From contig NC_135258.1 in the NCBI RefSeq assembly GCF_964204865.1, forward strand, positions 21,045,083 to 21,109,082: a DNA stretch of 64,000 nucleotides, in the 5' to 3' direction. Under the pieces are notes generated by a model that saw nothing but the letters and a program-made list of their open reading frames with translations, searched no databases and had not been told where the DNA came from. A program made the position numbers and the translations under genes. The first letter of the stretch is position 1; every line of letters starts with the position of its first letter. Of this stretch, positions 60,612 to 64,000 are shown in pieces. This DNA comes from Styela clava. Lineage: Eukaryota > Chordata > Ascidiacea > Stolidobranchia > Styelidae.

Positions 60612-63600
60612 TATGCCTTTAACGTTTTTACTACTAAACGAAATTAACGGGAAACAGTTAACAAGCTGCTGTAAATATTTGTGGCAAGATTTAATTTAAA
60701 TGAAATATTTTAAAGTCCCAAAGTAGCAACTGACAAGTATATCATAGTGGTTTTTACTCTGAAGCTTCGATGCCAGATTCTGGTAAAGTGTTCGTATGTA
60801 TCTATTCCGGTAATGCATACATAACCTGTAAAAAACACATATTTCTCTGACTTGGTAGTTTAGTTTACTATTCTAGTAAATTTTAATCGTGTTAACAAAT
60901 AACATGGGCTAATAATACCACACTAATTGGCATATACCAAGCTCGTGAGAACTTTCCGTCTTTATTTCAGCGAAAATATTTCGTTTATTTGCTCCCTGTT
61001 GATTGAAAATCTAGTAGCACTTTGGAGTTCTAAAATAAACGCATAATAACAACAGGGCAAAAATGTTGCAGTTACCATTCCTAACGCTGTTTGTATAATT
61101 TGCTTCCTTGTTGCGGTTCTCTTTATCCAAGCGTGAATAGTTGGTTCGCGGCATAAAACGGCATTTTCTGATCAAAATAACGTTCATTTATGATGTTCTA
61201 TACGCATGGTTCGTATATATATTTACTAAATGATATATTTCAATATACGGAAATTCATCACGTTAGCTTTTAATGAATCATGAGCTGAATACTTCCATTA
61301 TCCATGATACACTTTGTCAAAATATACCAATACAATATGCGGAAGCTTTTAAAATATTAACCAAAATTATTCTAAATAGCAGCTGCAACAAAAAGTTTTA
61401 TCCCCAAGCATACATTTGAATAACTCGTAACAGCTTTTTTATATTTCCCGATGATTCAAAATTTACGATCTTTGGTCATTGCTATTTAAAACAATATGAA
61501 ATCGTATAAATTCTGATTCATGTTTTCTTATGCTCGGATTTTCGAATGTAGCTTTCCGCTCATTAGAATACCGACCGCCGCAGTTTCAAGTTTCATCAAC
61601 ATTGAACGCAACTTGTTTCGTTTTTAACAATGATTTAATCAAATGTATATTGTAGGATATCATCATTTTCGCCAAAAACCATGAACACTAAAGTAACTCT
61701 ATGCATAGGTTAACAGTGTTGCATCTCAAATATGCAGAAAAGGACCTACTTCATGTTCAACTCTTTCTAATCCCAATCTGTTTCTTGGGCACAGCTTATC
61801 TATTCATTATTAGATGATATACCAGATATGCATAACAACTAATTTATAAAGCTTTCACGCAGCAGTTAGATTATCTACCATACTCGCCTCCGGTGTGTCA
61901 GTTGGCGATCATTAAAACGTGATCAGACGTGTTGTTTATGGTCTTATTTATTTAACTAGATAGTTACATGCATCATGCATAATGATAAATTATTTTGCTA
62001 AAAATATTAAAAAAAGACAGTACAAAGTATTCATTTTCTCATCACGATGATTTACTCTCTAACAAAGTATAATTATAGAGTTGCTACGATGACGACAACG
62101 TTTGCGAACGGTATTTTCAACACTAAGGAGAAATGTTTTGCTTGCGATGAAAGAAAATATCACACAGGCATATTTGCTTTAATCAACGGTGGGACGTGGC
62201 ACAGATTTTAAGATGAAACTACCCGGAGCGAATAATACTACAATTACTCAGGTTTAGTAATGTTATTTCCAACATTCCATTCATCATTCAATTTCTTGCA
62301 GATATTTGTTATACATTTCTAAGAACCAAAAGTAGATAGCTATTTAATGCGATAGTTTATCAATCGCTAATGATCGATTAACTGAATGACACACACGTTT
62401 CCACTGGAAATATCAAAACTGAAACTTGTTTTAGTTTTACTTTCTACTGGGCATTTCCAGACGATAACTTGTGGCGTAATATGACGCAAGGCGCGATAGT
62501 AACACATTACGCGTTTCTTCGCTTTGTCCGTGTTATTTTTACACTGATCACAGACTTTATGAGTTCATTCATTTAAAATTTGTCGCATGCTGGCGGTAAA
62601 ACAAATAACATGATTAAATCATCTGTTTTCTACAGCATCCTAGGCAAATTAGCCATAATATGCTTTACTATAAGTATAACCAAATCAGGCAAGCTTACTG
62701 ATTGCTTGTAGACGATCGGTCTCTCAAAATTCAATTCTATGCTAATCTTTGATACAGACTAGTAAAGTATAATTCCGTGAAAAAAGAAATTTTCTATTTC
62801 CATAATTTTCAAAATTAAGTGCGAACAATTGGGTGGTTAATCCCCAGGAATGCGCGCAAATACTAGGATTTCACTAAATTGCCCTACTAACCATAGGATT
62901 GTTTCGGAACTTGAGCAAACCATTGATCACAGATTCAAGCACATTAGAGAAACCTATCAGACGCTGTAATTCGTATCGCTAACCATGTGCATCAGGAAAG
63001 TAGTATATCGTCATTTTGAGCCGTAACGTTGCAGTTCCGATAATATCGACATGAATTAAGAATTCGTTAAGTTTCTTATTTAAGTTTTTCGATTGAAAAT
63101 CGGCGTAATGTACTTTTTGCCTCAACGATTATCGATATCACAGGGCTGTCATATCGAAACAACGCAGAAAACAACAAATTTTCATTTACAACATTTTTTC
63201 GAAAATATTGGCAAGCAAATAAACAAAGTGTCAGCCGTTATTTTGAAAATAATTACTATTGATTACGCGGAAGTACTCAAAACTAGGTGATCTGGAAGTA
63301 CTTGAAACCGACTGGGCTATTGACTACTCTAATCCAATTGATCCGCGAAGCGAATGACACTCGAGTTCAACGAATTCAAACTCATTTCGACGAATTCTTA
63401 ATATGCACACACGTTCTCGGCTATGACTGCTGCAGAATTCTCATTTATTGAGAACGCGAAATATTGAAAGCAACTTCCGGATGTACAGTAACATATTCAA
63501 CCTAGAAGAATTTGAAATTCCATTGGTCTCTTTAGGAAATATTGGTACAGTTAGTAATCCTGATGTGTTTTAAACTGAAAACATTGTGATATATAAAAAA

Positions 63601-63785
63601 AAATGCAAATAAACGTTAACTTGATTACAAAGCTGAAGATGGAAATACTTAAGCAGGTGCCAAACCACATCGCTTTTTAGTATCGAAAACCAAAATACCA
63701 GAAATTCCCGTTGCCAGGAAAAAAGCTTGGTTGGTCGCGCATGGTCGTCACAATCTGTTACATTAGTAATGTAGGAATATTCAAG
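60612..63785. other. Intergenic region upstream of the P450 gene, no gene recognised
   Basis: About 3.2 kb with no convincing open frame, exon chain, RNA gene or repeat family. The first few hundred bases should contain the P450 promoter; no confident TATA or response element was identified. Confidence 0.5.
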
Positions 63786-63898
63786 GCTGCTCCCGAAGTA
63801 TTCGTACCAAGATGGCGCACAACCTGAACATAGTATGTGTACCAGGTTGGGGTTGTTCAGGTTGTGCATCATCTTGGTACGAATACTTCCGGAGCGCC
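63786..63898. mobile_element. Foldback MITE
   Basis: 113 bp that folds on itself: GAAGTATTCGTACCAAGATG and GCACAACCTGAAC in the left arm, with near-perfect complements in the right arm, separated by a short loop containing GTATGTGTACCAGGTTGGGG. Flanked by an 8-bp target duplication TATTCAAG (63778-63785 and 63899-63906). Same family as 5957-6039 and related to the longer MITEs at 33420 and 47435. Confidence 0.75.
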
Positions 63899-64000
63899 TA
63901 TTCAAGTGCATCTATTTCTATGTGGTGTAGCTAGCGTTTAGACAGTCTCTGAACTCATTGATGGGTGCTCCACACATTTGCTCAAAACAGGGCTCCGGAA

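Overview
This is an AT-rich animal nuclear window: GT-AG introns, complete multi-exon genes, intronless paralogues and many small DNA transposons. The gene content (a CCDC60-like gene, a CYP2-type P450, spinster-like transporters and a secreted lectin with a pentraxin domain) and the compact introns suggest an invertebrate deuterostome, probably an ascidian tunicate. That placement is inference; no species-specific marker was recognised.

Layout. (1) 188-3820, minus strand: two tandem single-exon major-facilitator transporters of spinster type. (2) 3821-8974: no gene seen; one foldback MITE and a perfect hairpin. (3) 8975-19026, minus strand: a 13-exon gene whose splice phases chain without error into a 756-residue protein, matched from memory to CCDC60. 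Its introns hold two copies of a tRNA-related SINE and hAT-like sequence. (4) 19027-22880: repeat-rich, with a BEL/Pao retroelement fragment, hAT-like debris and a CAGA microsatellite.

(5) 22880-56727 is the outstanding structure: a giant imperfect inverted duplication with arms of about 17.4 and 15.2 kb around a spacer of about 1.25 kb. Each arm carries a complete 17-exon gene, and the two genes converge on the spacer. Both encode secreted proteins of about 900 residues: signal peptide, a small Cys-rich EGF-like module, two C-type lectin domains, eight EGF-like modules each encoded by its own phase 1-1 exon, and a C-terminal pentraxin domain. All exon lengths agree between copies except the last, which differs by one codon. 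Since duplicating, the arms have collected different insertions. The left has a young Ty3/gypsy LTR retrotransposon, two hAT-like elements and MITEs. The right has three hAT-like elements, one with a MITE nested inside it. Each arm therefore supplies the empty site for the other.

(6) 57030-60611, minus strand: a complete nine-exon P450 of 484 residues. (7) 60612-64000: no gene seen, with a foldback MITE at 63786-63898.

The lectin pair probably acts in extracellular recognition (innate immunity or allorecognition); that role is inferred from domains only. The P450, transporters and CCDC60-like gene have no evident functional link to it.
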